A stretch of 64,000 nt of DNA. Source: DATEPR01 sp036491115 (GTDB lineage Bacteria; Actinomycetota; Actinomycetes; Mycobacteriales; Pseudonocardiaceae). The position numbers and the translations under genes were made by a program. How positions within the stretch are numbered: position 1 is the stretch's first letter; the number at the start of each line of letters is the position of its first letter. Below, piece after piece: positions 16,954 through 25,972 of the stretch. The notes under the pieces were generated by a model. That model was not told the DNA's origin, did no database searches, and saw only the letters and a list, made by a program, of their open reading frames with translations. Location: NCBI GenBank assembly GCA_036491115.1, contig DASXCQ010000004.1, positions 84,266 to 148,265 on the forward strand, read 5' to 3'.

Positions 16954-17919
16954 TCAGGTGCGCTGGGCTCGGGCCGTGGTGAAGGTCCAGGCGTCACTGA
17001 CGATGGTGGCCAGGTCGGTGCGGGTGGGCTGCCAGCCGAGTTCGGTGCGGGCTCGGGCGCTGGAGGCCACCAGGACGGCCGGGTCACCGGGGCGGCGTTC
17101 GGCCACGGTCGCCGGGATGTCGTGGCCGGTCGCGGCGCGGCAGGTCTGGATGACCTGCTGGACCGAAAAGCCCGTGCCGCTGCCCAGGTTGTAGATCCGG
17201 TGGGCGCCCGGCTCGGCGTGTTGCAGCGCGAGCAGGTGGGCGTCGGCGAGGTCGGTGACGTGGATGTAGTCGCGGACGCAGCTGCCGTCGGGGGTGGGGT
17301 AGTCGTCGCCGTAGATCTGCACCTTGTCCCGCTGCCCCAGCGCGACCTGCAGCACGATCGGGATCAGGTGCGTCTCGGTGGCGTGCCGTTCACCGAACCG
17401 ACCATGAGCACCGGCCACGTTGAAGTACCGCAGGCTCACCGCCGCCACGCCGTGCGCCGCCGCGTACGAGGTAATCGCGTGATCAATCGCCAGCTTGGTG
17501 GCGCCATAGGTGTTGGTCGGGCGGGTTTCCGCCGTCTCCTCGATCGGCACCTCGGCCGGTTCGCCGTAGGTCGCGGCCGTCGACGAGAACACCAGCCTCG
17601 GCGTGCCGTGCCTGCGGACCGCCTCCAGCAACCGCACCGACGTCACCACATTGCCCTGCCAGTACTTGCCCGGCTCCCGCATCGACTCCGCCACCAGCGA
17701 CTTCGCCGCGAAGTGCAGCACACCGTCGAAGCCGTCACCGAGCAGCGGGTCCGCGACCTCGGCGATGTCACCCTCGACGAACCGGCAGCCGTCCGGCACC
17801 GCGTCGGCATGCCCGGTGGACAGGTCGTCGACCACGACCACCTCGTGCCCGGCCTCGATCAGCCGCGCCGCGCACACACTTCCGACATACCCGGCACCGC
17901 CGGTCACCAGCAACCTCAC
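16954..17919 (-). CDS. galE: UDP-glucose 4-epimerase
   Basis: 321 residues. The N-terminal NAD-binding motif is LLVTGGAGYVGS; catalytic Ser/Thr in FSSTAATYG and Tyr-x3-Lys in TYGATKLAID; substrate region RYFNVAGA; late motifs YPTPDGSCVRDYIHVTDLADAH and YNLGSGTGFSV. It interconverts UDP-galactose and UDP-glucose in the Leloir pathway. GTG 17919 is preceded by AAAGGTGGGG; a GTG at 17931 is also possible. It lies 81 bases downstream of galK on the same strand, forming a galK-galE operon. Confidence 0.94.
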   Translation of the reverse strand: MRLLVTGGAGYVGSVCAARLIEAGHEVVVVDDLSTGHADAVPDGCRFVEGDIAEVADPLLGDGFDGVLHFAAKSLVAESMREPGKYWQGNVVTSVRLLEAVRRHGTPRLVFSSTAATYGEPAEVPIEETAETRPTNTYGATKLAIDHAITSYAAAHGVAAVSLRYFNVAGAHGRFGERHATETHLIPIVLQVALGQRDKVQIYGDDYPTPDGSCVRDYIHVTDLADAHLLALQHAEPGAHRIYNLGSGTGFSVQQVIQTCRAATGHDIPATVAERRPGDPAVLVASSARARTELGWQPTRTDLATIVSDAWTFTTARAQRT

Positions 17920-18000
17920 CGCGTTCCCCACCTTTCACCTGACAGCCGTCCGCCCGCCAGTCTGCCGGTGCGCCGCGCGCGGTGACCGCCGGGGGACGCG

Positions 18001-19173
18001 TCAGACGTCGCGGCCGGCACCCGCGGCCGGCACCGCCGTGAACAACCGGGGCGTCGTCCAACCCTTCCGTTCGAACGCCCGGAGGACCGCCTGCTCGACG
18101 TCCGGCCGGTCCTCCGCCGGCACCAGCGCGATCGCCGACCCGCCGAATCCGGCTCCGGTCATCCGTGCGCCGAGCGCACCCGCCTCCAGCACACCGTCCA
18201 CGGCCACGTCCAACTCGGGACACGACACCCGGTAGTCGTCGCGCAAGCTCTGGTGGGACACGGTCAACACCGGACCGATCTGCGGCAACTTGTTGTGCCG
18301 CAACAGGTCCACCGTCTCCAACACTCTGGCGTTCTCCGTCACGACGTGCCGTACCAACGGGAACAACTCCGCCGACAACCGCCCGGCCGCCGACGGCAGC
18401 TCGTCCATCCGCACGTCCCGCAACGCCGGCACGCCCAGCTCCCGCGCCGCCTGCTCACATCCGCGCCGCCGGCTGCCGTACCCGTCACCGCCCGCCGCGT
18501 CACCCAGCTTGTGATTGGCCCGCGTGTCGATCACCAGGACCTCCAGGCCCTCGGCGGCCGCCGCGAACTCGACCTGCTCCGCGGCACCGGACCGGGTGTC
18601 CAGGAACAGCACCCGCCCCTCCCGACAGCACAGCGACGCCATCTGGTCCAGCACCCCGCTGGGCACCCCGGCGAAGCCGTTCTCCGCCCGTTGCGCCCAC
18701 CGCGCGAGCATCGGCAGGTCGTCGGCGGGCAAACCGGCGATGTCCAGCAGCGCCAGCAGCGTCGCGCATTCCAATGCCGCCGACGACGACAACCCGGCCC
18801 CGGCCGGCACGTTCCCCGCGATCACCAGGTCGGCGCCGCCGCTCCAGCCCTGGTCGCGCAGCACCCAGGCGACGCCGGCGGGGTAGGCGGCCCAGCCGGT
18901 CACGACACCGGGTTCGAGTTCGGCCACCGGCACGGGCCTGGCCTGTTGGGGGCGGCCGTCGTCGCCGACGGTGGTCAGGGCGAGCAGGCCGTCGGCGCGC
19001 GGTGCGGCGGCGACGGCCGTGCGGTGGGGGAGCGCGAAGGGCAGGACGAAGCCGTCGTTGTAGTCGGTGTGCTCGCCGATCAGGTTGACCCTTCCGGGCG
19101 CGGACCAGATCCCCACCGGCCCGACTCCGTACAACTCGCGGAACGCCACGGCCGCCCGCTCCGCGGCCCTCAC
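18001..19173 (-). CDS. galK: Galactokinase
   Basis: 390 residues. Signature SAPGRVNLIGEHTDYNDGFVLPFAL near the N-terminus, the ATP-binding glycine-serine motif in GNVPAGAGLSSSAALECATL, the catalytic aspartate region GVLDQMAS, and the C-terminal motif ARMTGAGFGGSAIALV. It phosphorylates galactose at C1, the first committed Leloir step; galE follows directly. A transporter is not nearby. Confidence 0.95.
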   Translation of the reverse strand: MRAAERAAVAFRELYGVGPVGIWSAPGRVNLIGEHTDYNDGFVLPFALPHRTAVAAAPRADGLLALTTVGDDGRPQQARPVPVAELEPGVVTGWAAYPAGVAWVLRDQGWSGGADLVIAGNVPAGAGLSSSAALECATLLALLDIAGLPADDLPMLARWAQRAENGFAGVPSGVLDQMASLCCREGRVLFLDTRSGAAEQVEFAAAAEGLEVLVIDTRANHKLGDAAGGDGYGSRRRGCEQAARELGVPALRDVRMDELPSAAGRLSAELFPLVRHVVTENARVLETVDLLRHNKLPQIGPVLTVSHQSLRDDYRVSCPELDVAVDGVLEAGALGARMTGAGFGGSAIALVPAEDRPDVEQAVLRAFERKGWTTPRLFTAVPAAGAGRDV

Positions 19174-19454
19174 GCCGACCTCCGCAACGCCCAGCTCGGC
19201 TGCGCAGGCGGCCGGACTTCCGCTGCATCCGGTGAGCTGCCGACAGCGGCCCGGTGCCAGCGGTCGGGCCCGGGATGAGCGGTGGCCGGGAGCGGATGAT
19301 CCGGTCGGGGCCGGGTGGCCAGACCTGCGCTGCCGCTGTCAGCCAGGTGGTGACCGGGCCGTGCGCCGCGTGAGCTGGGTGTCGGGAGCCGGTGGTCGCG
19401 CCGAGCGGCGGCGCGCGGCAGCGACCCACTGGGGTTCATCGGGTGGTCAGGGCG

Positions 19455-20150
19455 TTACTTGGCGTGGACCAGGACGGCGTGGGCGATGGACTGCTGGAAC
19501 TTCGCGGCGTTGCCGGCGCCCTTGACCTCTATGCCACCGGCCCGTTCGCCCAGGGCGCACACCTCCACGGTTCCGCCCGGCACCACGCCGACCGACTTCA
19601 GCTCGGTCAGGACCTCGGTGTCCAACTGCACGTGCTCGGCGATCCGGCGGACCTGCACCATGCCGCCGCCGCGCCGGGCGACCTCGTCCACCCGGACCAG
19701 CTCCGGGTCGACCGGCGGCGCCGGGTCGCCGGCGTCCAACTGGTCCAGGCCGGGGATGGGGTTGCCGTAGGGGGAAGTGGTGGGGTGGTCGAGCAGGCGG
19801 ACCAGCTTGCGCTCGACGGCCTCGCTCATCACGTGCTCCCAGCGGCACGCCTCGCTGTGCACCTGCTCCCACTCCAGGCCGATGATGTCCACCAGCAGCC
19901 GCTCGGCCAGCCGGTGCTTGCGCATCACGGCGACGGCCAGTGAGCGGCCGTGGTCGGTGAGTTCCAGGTGCCGGTCGTCGGCGACCACCAGCAGGCCGTC
20001 CCGCTCCATCCGGCCCACGGTCTGGCTGACCGTCGGCCCGCTCTGCTCCAGGCGTTCGGCGATCCTCGCGCGCAGCGGCACCACGCCTTCCTCCTCCAGC
20101 TCATAAATCGTCCGGAGGTACATCTCGGTGGTGTCGATGAGGTCGTTCAC
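19455..20150 (-). CDS. ideR: Iron-dependent repressor IdeR (DtxR family)
   Basis: 231 residues. Helix-turn-helix in LRARIAERLEQSGPTVSQTVGRMERDGLL, then the dimer/metal domain. The primary-site ligands Met10 (TTEMYL), Cys102, Glu105 and His106 (EACRWEHVMS), and ancillary His79/Glu83 (RKHRLAERLL) are visible. A C-terminal SH3-like (FeoA) domain follows from about residue 150. With ferrous iron it represses siderophore genes and activates iron storage. The N-terminus from NDLIDTTEMYLRTI matches actinobacterial IdeR rather than MntR. Start GTG 20150. It is divergent from the rhodanese gene. Confidence 0.93.
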   Translation of the reverse strand: MNDLIDTTEMYLRTIYELEEEGVVPLRARIAERLEQSGPTVSQTVGRMERDGLLVVADDRHLELTDHGRSLAVAVMRKHRLAERLLVDIIGLEWEQVHSEACRWEHVMSEAVERKLVRLLDHPTTSPYGNPIPGLDQLDAGDPAPPVDPELVRVDEVARRGGGMVQVRRIAEHVQLDTEVLTELKSVGVVPGGTVEVCALGERAGGIEVKGAGNAAKFQQSIAHAVLVHAK

Positions 20151-20240
20151 ACCATTCCCCTTCGTCGTTCACAATGGTAGTCGCTCTCACGGACAGCGCG
20201 GTGTCTCGCTTCGGATTCCTCTACCGGGCAAGATGACGCC

Positions 20241-21086
20241 GTGCCACCTTTTGTTCGACCACTCGTGTCCACCCGGGAACTGGCCACAATGCTCGACTCG
20301 ACGCCGCCCGTGGTGCTCGACGTCCGGTGGCGGCTGGGTGGCCCGGCCGGCCGGGACGACTACGTGCTCGGCCACGTGCCCGGCGCCGTCTACGTCGACC
20401 TGGACACCGATCTGGCCGCACCGCCCGGACCAGCGGGCCGGCACCCGCTGCCCGATCCCGCGACACTCCAGGCGTCCCTGCGGGCCGCGGGCGTCGACGA
20501 ACACGACACCGTCGTGGCCTACGACGACCGCGACGGCTCGGTGGCGGCTCGGGCCTGGTGGCTGCTGCGCTGGGCCGGGCACGCGGACGTGCGGGTGCTG
20601 GACGGCGGTTACGCCGCGTGGACGGCAGAACACCGGCCGACCAGCACCGAGATCCCGGTCCCCGCACCGGGTGACATCGTGGTGACACCGGGCCACCTGC
20701 CCGTGCTGGACGCCGACCAGGCGGCCGCGCTGGCCGCCGAGGGCGTGCTGCTGGACGCTCGGGCACCTGAGCGCTACCGGGGCGACGTCGAACCGATCGA
20801 CCCGCGCGCCGGCCACATCCCGGGCGCCCGCAACGCGCCGTTCGCCGGTCACATCGGGCCGGACGGGCGGTGGCTGCCGCCCGCCGAGTTGGCTGCCCGA
20901 TTCGCCGGGCTCGGCGTCGCGAAGCACGAGCCGGTGGGTGCCTACTGTGGGTCGGGTGTGACGGCGTCGTCCGTGGTGCTGGCCATCGAGGCGGCCGGCG
21001 TGCTGGACGAGCCGGCCGCGTTGTTCGCCGGGTCGTGGTCGCACTGGTCAGGCGATCCCGCGCGCCCCGTGGCGACCGGCGACTAG
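20241..21086 (+). CDS. sseA: Thiosulfate/3-mercaptopyruvate sulfurtransferase (two-domain rhodanese)
   Basis: 281 residues with two rhodanese domains. The first (residues about 10-125) has CDC25-like entry ARAWWLLRWAGHADVRVLDGGYAAW but no active cysteine. The second ends in the catalytic loop AYCGSGVTAS. VLLDARAPERYRGDVEPIDPRAGHIPGARNAPF is typical of the mercaptopyruvate branch. It transfers sulfur to cyanide or other thiophiles. GTG 20241 gives full length. It heads a run of + strand genes, with acuC 10 bases downstream of it. Confidence 0.9.
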   Translation: MPPFVRPLVSTRELATMLDSTPPVVLDVRWRLGGPAGRDDYVLGHVPGAVYVDLDTDLAAPPGPAGRHPLPDPATLQASLRAAGVDEHDTVVAYDDRDGSVAARAWWLLRWAGHADVRVLDGGYAAWTAEHRPTSTEIPVPAPGDIVVTPGHLPVLDADQAAALAAEGVLLDARAPERYRGDVEPIDPRAGHIPGARNAPFAGHIGPDGRWLPPAELAARFAGLGVAKHEPVGAYCGSGVTASSVVLAIEAAGVLDEPAALFAGSWSHWSGDPARPVATGD

Positions 21087-21096
21087 GGTCACGGGC

Positions 21097-22287
21097 ATGG
21101 GTGCACCGGCCGAGGTCGTGTGGGACGACGCGCTGCTGGGTTACGACATGGGGGACCAGCATCCGCTCAACCCGATCCGCCTGCGCCTGACCGTCCAGCT
21201 GGCCACCGAACTGGGCGTGCTCGCGGGCGTGACCCCGCTCCGGCCGGAGCAGGCCACCGACGAGCTGCTCGAGCGCATCCACGACGCCGGCTACATCACG
21301 GCCGTACGCGCCGCGCCCGGCGTGCGGGCCGACGAACTCGCCGAGCTCGACCACGGCCTGGGTACCCCGGACAATCCGATCTTCCCGCGGATGCACGAGG
21401 CGTCGGCGCTGGTCGTCGGCGGCTCGGTGCTGGCCGCCGACCTGATCGCCACCGGCGCGGCCGACCGGGCGGTGAGCATCTCCGGCGGGCTGCACCACGC
21501 CATGCCCGACCACGCGGCCGGTTTCTGCGTCTACAACGACTGCGCCGTGGCGATCTCGTGGCTGCTCGACCACGGCGTGGAGCGGGTGGCCTACGTGGAC
21601 GTCGACGTGCACCACGGCGACGGCGTGCAGACCGCCTTCTACGACGACCCCAGGGTGCTCACCATCTCCATCCACCAGCACCCGCGCACCCTCTGGCCGG
21701 GCACCGGCTACGCCAGGGAGATCGGCACCGGTGCCGGCGAGGGCATGGCGGTGAACCTGCCGCTGCCGCCGGGCACCACCGACCGCCCGTGGCTACGCGC
21801 CTTCCACGCCGTGGCGCCGAGCCTGCTGGGCGCCTTCCAGCCGCAGGTGTTGGTCACCCAGTGCGGTGTGGACAGCCACCGCAACGACCCGCTGGCCGAT
21901 CTCTCGCTCACGGTGGACGGCCACCGCGCGATCTACCGGTCGATGCGGGACCTGGCCCGCCGCTACACGGACGGCCGCTGGCTGGCCCTGGGCGGCGGTG
22001 GCTACGACCTGGTCCGCGTGGTGCCCCGCTCGTGGACGCACCTGCTGGCCACCGTCCTGGACCGGGACGTCGACCCGAACACGCCGCTGCCCGCGGGCTG
22101 GATGTCCACCGTCGTTCCCATGGTGCCCAGGCACATCATGCTGCCGGCGTCGATGAGCGACGGCGCGGACACCGACTTCGAACCGTGGGGCGGCAGCGTG
22201 GACGACCCGGTGGACATGGCGGTCAAGGACACCCGGCAGGCGGTGTTTCCCTTGCACGGCCTCGATCCGGACGATCCGCGGGACTAG
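21097..22287 (+). CDS. acuC: Acetoin utilization protein AcuC (class I histone-deacetylase-like protein deacetylase)
   Basis: 396 residues. HDAC-fold zinc hydrolase: HPLNPIRLRLT at the N-terminus, the catalytic histidine pair region GGLHHAMPDHAAGFCVYNDCAVAI, zinc ligands in VDVDVHHGDGVQ and later TQCGVDSHRNDPL, and GGGGYDLVRVVPRSWTHL. AcuC removes acetyl groups from lysines, classically of acetyl-CoA synthetase. The gene is four bases upstream of a Pat-type protein acetyltransferase, giving a writer/eraser pair. Confidence 0.92.
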   Translation: MGAPAEVVWDDALLGYDMGDQHPLNPIRLRLTVQLATELGVLAGVTPLRPEQATDELLERIHDAGYITAVRAAPGVRADELAELDHGLGTPDNPIFPRMHEASALVVGGSVLAADLIATGAADRAVSISGGLHHAMPDHAAGFCVYNDCAVAISWLLDHGVERVAYVDVDVHHGDGVQTAFYDDPRVLTISIHQHPRTLWPGTGYAREIGTGAGEGMAVNLPLPPGTTDRPWLRAFHAVAPSLLGAFQPQVLVTQCGVDSHRNDPLADLSLTVDGHRAIYRSMRDLARRYTDGRWLALGGGGYDLVRVVPRSWTHLLATVLDRDVDPNTPLPAGWMSTVVPMVPRHIMLPASMSDGADTDFEPWGGSVDDPVDMAVKDTRQAVFPLHGLDPDDPRD

Positions 22288-22291
22288 TCCG

Positions 22292-24997
22292 ATGCCGGAC
22301 ACGGTCGGCGGGCCGGATCCGTTCGACTACCCGAGGCACTGGGAAGCCGACGTGGTCCTCACCGACGGCGGCACGGTCCACCTGAGACCGATCATCCCCA
22401 CCGACGCCGAACTGATCCGCGGCCTGCACGGCAGGCTGTCCGAGCGGACCCGTTACTTCCGTTATTTCTCACCATATCCGCACATGTCGGACCGCGACCT
22501 GAAGCGGTTCTCCGTCATCGACCACCGGGGTCGGGTGGCGTTCGGCGCGTTCCTCGGTGACGACCTGATCGCCGTGGGCCGTTATGAACAGCTCGGTGAG
22601 ACGCGGTCGGCCGAGGTGGCGTTCGTGGTGGAGGACCAGCATCAGGGCAGGGGTCTGGGCTCGATCCTGCTGGAACACCTGGCCGCCGCGGCCCGCGAGC
22701 GCGGCATCGGCCGGTTCGTCGCCGAGGTGCTGGGCGAGAACGGCCAGATGGTGCGGGTGTTCCGGGACGCCGGGTACCGGGTGAGCAGGGCCATCGACGA
22801 GGGCGTGCTGCACCTGGAGTTCGCCATCGACCCGACGGACGCCTCGGTGGAGGTGGCCAGGGCGCGGGAGCAGGCCGCCGAGGCGCGCAGCGTGCACAAC
22901 CTGTTGCACCCACAGTCGGTCGCGGTGATCGGCGCGTCCACCGACCCGACCAAGGTCGGGCATGTCGTGCTCACCAACCTGCTGCGCGGCGACTTCGCCG
23001 GCACCGTGTACCCGGTCAACTCGGCCCACCGCTCGGTGCGTGGCGTGCGGGCCTATCCGTCGGTGCTGGACATCCCGGATCCGGTCGACCTGGCCGTGGT
23101 GGCGATCCCGGCGGCCGGCGTGGCCGACGTGCTGGACGCCTGCCTGGCCAAGGGGGTGCGAACCCTGGTGGTGTTGTCCGCCGGCTTCGCCGACGTCGGG
23201 CCGGACGGCGGCGGCGCGGAACGCGGACTGGTGGCGCAGGCGCGGGCGCACGGCATGCGAGTGGTCGGCCCGAACGCGCTGGGCGTGCTCAACACCGACC
23301 CGGCGATCCGGCTCAACGCCACGCTGGCCCCCCGGCTACCCGGTGCCGGCCGGGCCGGCTTCTTCTGCCAGTCCGGCGCGCTGGGCATCGGCATCCTGAC
23401 CGATGCCGGCACCAGGGGCCTGGGCCTGTCCACGTTCGTGTCGGCGGGGAACCGGGCCGACGTGTCCGGCAACGACTTGCTCCAGTACTGGGAGACCGAT
23501 CCGGCCACCCAGGTGGTGCTGCTCTACCTGGAGTCGTTCGGCAACCCGCGCAAGTTCGCCCGGCTGGCCAGGCGGCTGGCCAGGCACAAGCCGATCGTCG
23601 TCGTCCGCTCCGGCCGGCACGCCGTGCACCCCGGCCTGGCCGCCACGTCGGTGCCGGTGGACGAGGCCAGCGTCCGGGCACTGTTCGAGCAGTCCGGCGT
23701 GATCCGGGTGGCGACCCTGGCCGAACTCTTCGACACCGCGCTGCTGCTGGTCAACCAGCCGCTGCCGGCGGGCGAGCGGATCGGCGTGGTGGGCAACTCC
23801 ACCGCGATCGGGCTGCTGGCCGCCGACACCGTGCTGGAGCAGGACCTGCGGCTGGCCGGCGACCCGGTGGACACCGGCCCGGACACCACACCGGAACAGT
23901 TCGCCGCCGCCGTCCGGGACATGGTGCGCCGCGACGACGTGGACGCCGTGGTGATCGTGTTCGTGCCGGCGCTGGCCGTGCCCGGCGCCGCCTACGCGAG
24001 TGCGCTGCGGGCCGTGGTGGACGAGGGCGCGGCCGCCCGCAAGCCGGTGGTGTCCACGTTCCTGGCCTTCGAGGGCGTGCCGGCGGAACTGGCCGTGCCC
24101 GGCCCGGACGGCACCCCCGGCTACGGTTCGGTGCCCTCCTACTCCAGCCCGGAGCGGGCCGTGCAGGCACTGGCCAGGGCCGTGCGGTACGCCCGCTGGC
24201 GGTCCGCGCCGCAGGGCGGTTTCGTGCGGCCCGACGGCATCCAGGTGGACCGGGCCCGCGAGTCCGTCGCCGAAGCGGTGGCCACTGTGGATGGTGGTCG
24301 GTTGCTGTCGGACGCGGAGTCGTTGCGGCTGCTCGGGTGTTACGGCATCGACGTGGTGCCGTTCCGGCGGGCGTCGACCGAGGCGGACGTCGTGGCCGCG
24401 GCCGACGCGCTCGGTTACCCGGTGGTGGTGAAGTCCACCAGCGAGAAACTTCGGCACCGCGACGACCTCGTCGGCGTGCGACTGGACGTGGCCACGGCGG
24501 ACGGGGTGCGCGCCGCCTACCGGGACGTGTGCGGACTGTCCGGAGTGGACGACGTGATCGTGCAGCGGATGGCCGAACGCGGGGTGTCGTGCGTCATCGG
24601 ACTGCAGGACGACCCGTCGTTCGGGTCACTGGTGTACTTCGGGCTGTCCGGCATCGTCAGCGACCTGCTCGGCGACCGGGCCTACGGTGCCGTCCCGCTG
24701 ACCGACGCGGACGCCGCCCGGCTGGTCCGGGCACCCCGGTCGGCCGCGCTGCTGGCCGGCTACCAGGGCTCCGAACCGGTCGACCTGACCGCACTGGCCG
24801 ACCTGGTGCTGCGCGTGGCGACGCTGTCCGAGGACCTGCCCCAGGTCCGGTCGCTGGCGCTGGACCCGGTCCTGGCGCTGACCACCGGCGCGGCCGTGAC
24901 CAGCGCGCGGATCGCGGTGGGCCCGCCGCCACCGCGGCCGGACTCGGTGCCCCGCCAACTCCGCTCCGTGTCGTTCTACAGTGACGAGCGTGAGTGA
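22292..24997 (+). CDS. Pat-type protein lysine acetyltransferase: GNAT fused to NDP-forming acyl-CoA synthetase
   Basis: 901 residues. Residues about 20-190 are a GNAT domain (AEVAFVVEDQHQGRGLGSILLEHLAAAARERGI, with Q-x-x-G-x-G). Then come a CoA-binding Rossmann domain (SVAVIGASTDPTKVGHVVLTNLL), a succinyl-CoA-ligase-like domain (FFCQSGALGIG) and an ATP-grasp subdomain (YPVVVKSTSEKLRHRDDLVGVRL). It is the PatZ/Pka architecture in which the ACS-like part is usually a sensor. Order here is GNAT first, unlike E. coli PatZ. ATG 22292 is close behind acuC, so the two are probably one transcript and act on the same targets, such as acetyl-CoA synthetase. Confidence 0.88.
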   Translation: MPDTVGGPDPFDYPRHWEADVVLTDGGTVHLRPIIPTDAELIRGLHGRLSERTRYFRYFSPYPHMSDRDLKRFSVIDHRGRVAFGAFLGDDLIAVGRYEQLGETRSAEVAFVVEDQHQGRGLGSILLEHLAAAARERGIGRFVAEVLGENGQMVRVFRDAGYRVSRAIDEGVLHLEFAIDPTDASVEVARAREQAAEARSVHNLLHPQSVAVIGASTDPTKVGHVVLTNLLRGDFAGTVYPVNSAHRSVRGVRAYPSVLDIPDPVDLAVVAIPAAGVADVLDACLAKGVRTLVVLSAGFADVGPDGGGAERGLVAQARAHGMRVVGPNALGVLNTDPAIRLNATLAPRLPGAGRAGFFCQSGALGIGILTDAGTRGLGLSTFVSAGNRADVSGNDLLQYWETDPATQVVLLYLESFGNPRKFARLARRLARHKPIVVVRSGRHAVHPGLAATSVPVDEASVRALFEQSGVIRVATLAELFDTALLLVNQPLPAGERIGVVGNSTAIGLLAADTVLEQDLRLAGDPVDTGPDTTPEQFAAAVRDMVRRDDVDAVVIVFVPALAVPGAAYASALRAVVDEGAAARKPVVSTFLAFEGVPAELAVPGPDGTPGYGSVPSYSSPERAVQALARAVRYARWRSAPQGGFVRPDGIQVDRARESVAEAVATVDGGRLLSDAESLRLLGCYGIDVVPFRRASTEADVVAAADALGYPVVVKSTSEKLRHRDDLVGVRLDVATADGVRAAYRDVCGLSGVDDVIVQRMAERGVSCVIGLQDDPSFGSLVYFGLSGIVSDLLGDRAYGAVPLTDADAARLVRAPRSAALLAGYQGSEPVDLTALADLVLRVATLSEDLPQVRSLALDPVLALTTGAAVTSARIAVGPPPPRPDSVPRQLRSVSFYSDERE

Positions 24998-25430
24998 CAA
25001 GAAGATCACCAGGACGGTGGTCGTCCACGCTCCCGCGAGGCGCGTCTTCGATCTGCTCGCCGACCCGGCCAAGCACCCGCTGATCGACGGTTCCGGCACG
25101 GTGCAGGCGCCGCACGGTGCCCAGCCGGAGCGGCTGGAACTCGGTTCCCGGTTCGGCATGAGCATGAAGCTTGGCGCGCCCTACCGGGTGACCAACAAGG
25201 TCGTCGAGTACGAGAAGGACCGGCTCATCGCGTGGCGGCACTTCGGCGGCCACCGGTGGCGCTGGGAACTCAAGCCGATCGACGACGAGACCACCGAGGT
25301 CTCCGAGACCTTCGACTGGTCGACGGCGCCCGGCGGTTTCTCCTACGGCCTGATCGGCTTCCTGGACCGCAACACCAAGGGCATCGAGGCGACCCTGGCC
25401 AAGCTGGATTCGGTGCTCGCGGAGCACTGA
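24990..25430 (+). CDS. SRPBCC/polyketide-cyclase-like lipid-binding protein
   Basis: 146 residues. TVVVHAPARRVFDLLADPAKHPLIDGSGTV at the N-terminus and a long C-terminal helix (FLDRNTKGIEATLAKLDSVLAEH) are the START/SRPBCC helix-grip fold; WRHFGGHRWRWELKPIDDETTEVSETFDW forms the sheet. Ligand unknown. The GTG at 24990 overlaps the end of the acetyltransferase gene; a GTG at 24981 is three codons earlier. Function in the acetylation operon is not evident. Confidence 0.75.
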   Translation: MSDKKITRTVVVHAPARRVFDLLADPAKHPLIDGSGTVQAPHGAQPERLELGSRFGMSMKLGAPYRVTNKVVEYEKDRLIAWRHFGGHRWRWELKPIDDETTEVSETFDWSTAPGGFSYGLIGFLDRNTKGIEATLAKLDSVLAEH

Positions 25431-25453
25431 CCGCGTGCAACCCGGGAGCGCCG

Positions 25454-25972
25454 ATGTTCCGTCCTACCCCCATGAGACACCTGGGAGCGGTTCTCGGCGT
25501 CGGCGTGGCGCTGGTCCTGGCGGCCGGCTGTGCCCAGCAGGAGAGCACGGGCGCGGCCGGCGGCAGCACGCTGTCCACGTCCACGCCGCCGCACACGGCG
25601 AGCATGGCCCCCGGACCGGCACCCGTGCCGGCGAACCCACCGGGCGTGCGCGCACCGGCAGGCGCCGTCGTGGTGCCGGCCGGCCGGGTGGACGCCAAGG
25701 CACTGCCGTTCAGCTTCCCCAAGCTGGTGTGGACGGACCGCGCCGGCACCACCCTCGGCTTCGAGGGCGAGGCGGGCGGCTGCTTCACGTCCCGGGCCGA
25801 GGTGGACGAGCAGACCGCCACCGGAGTCACCGTGCGCATGATCCAGCAGCAACCGGGCACCGGCGAGCGCTCGTGCCCGATGTTCGTGCGCTACCGGCCC
25901 ATGGCCGTCCACCTGGCCCAGCCGCTGGGCAACCGGACGGTCACCCTGCAGTTGTCCATCATCCGGGGATGA
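25454..25972 (+). CDS. Putative lipoprotein (first of a tandem paralogous pair)
   Basis: 172 residues. A signal peptide with lipobox (LVLAAGC, cysteine near residue 26) is followed by a Thr/Pro-rich linker and a compact C-terminal domain with two cysteines (AGGCFTSRAEV and RSCPMFVRYRP), likely disulfide-linked. The next gene shows the same plan and the same C-terminal pattern (CPMxVR, then PLGxRT). Function unknown. Start ATG 25454, with a second in-frame ATG at 25472. The stop overlaps the next start (ATGA). Confidence 0.72.
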   Translation: MFRPTPMRHLGAVLGVGVALVLAAGCAQQESTGAAGGSTLSTSTPPHTASMAPGPAPVPANPPGVRAPAGAVVVPAGRVDAKALPFSFPKLVWTDRAGTTLGFEGEAGGCFTSRAEVDEQTATGVTVRMIQQQPGTGERSCPMFVRYRPMAVHLAQPLGNRTVTLQLSIIRG

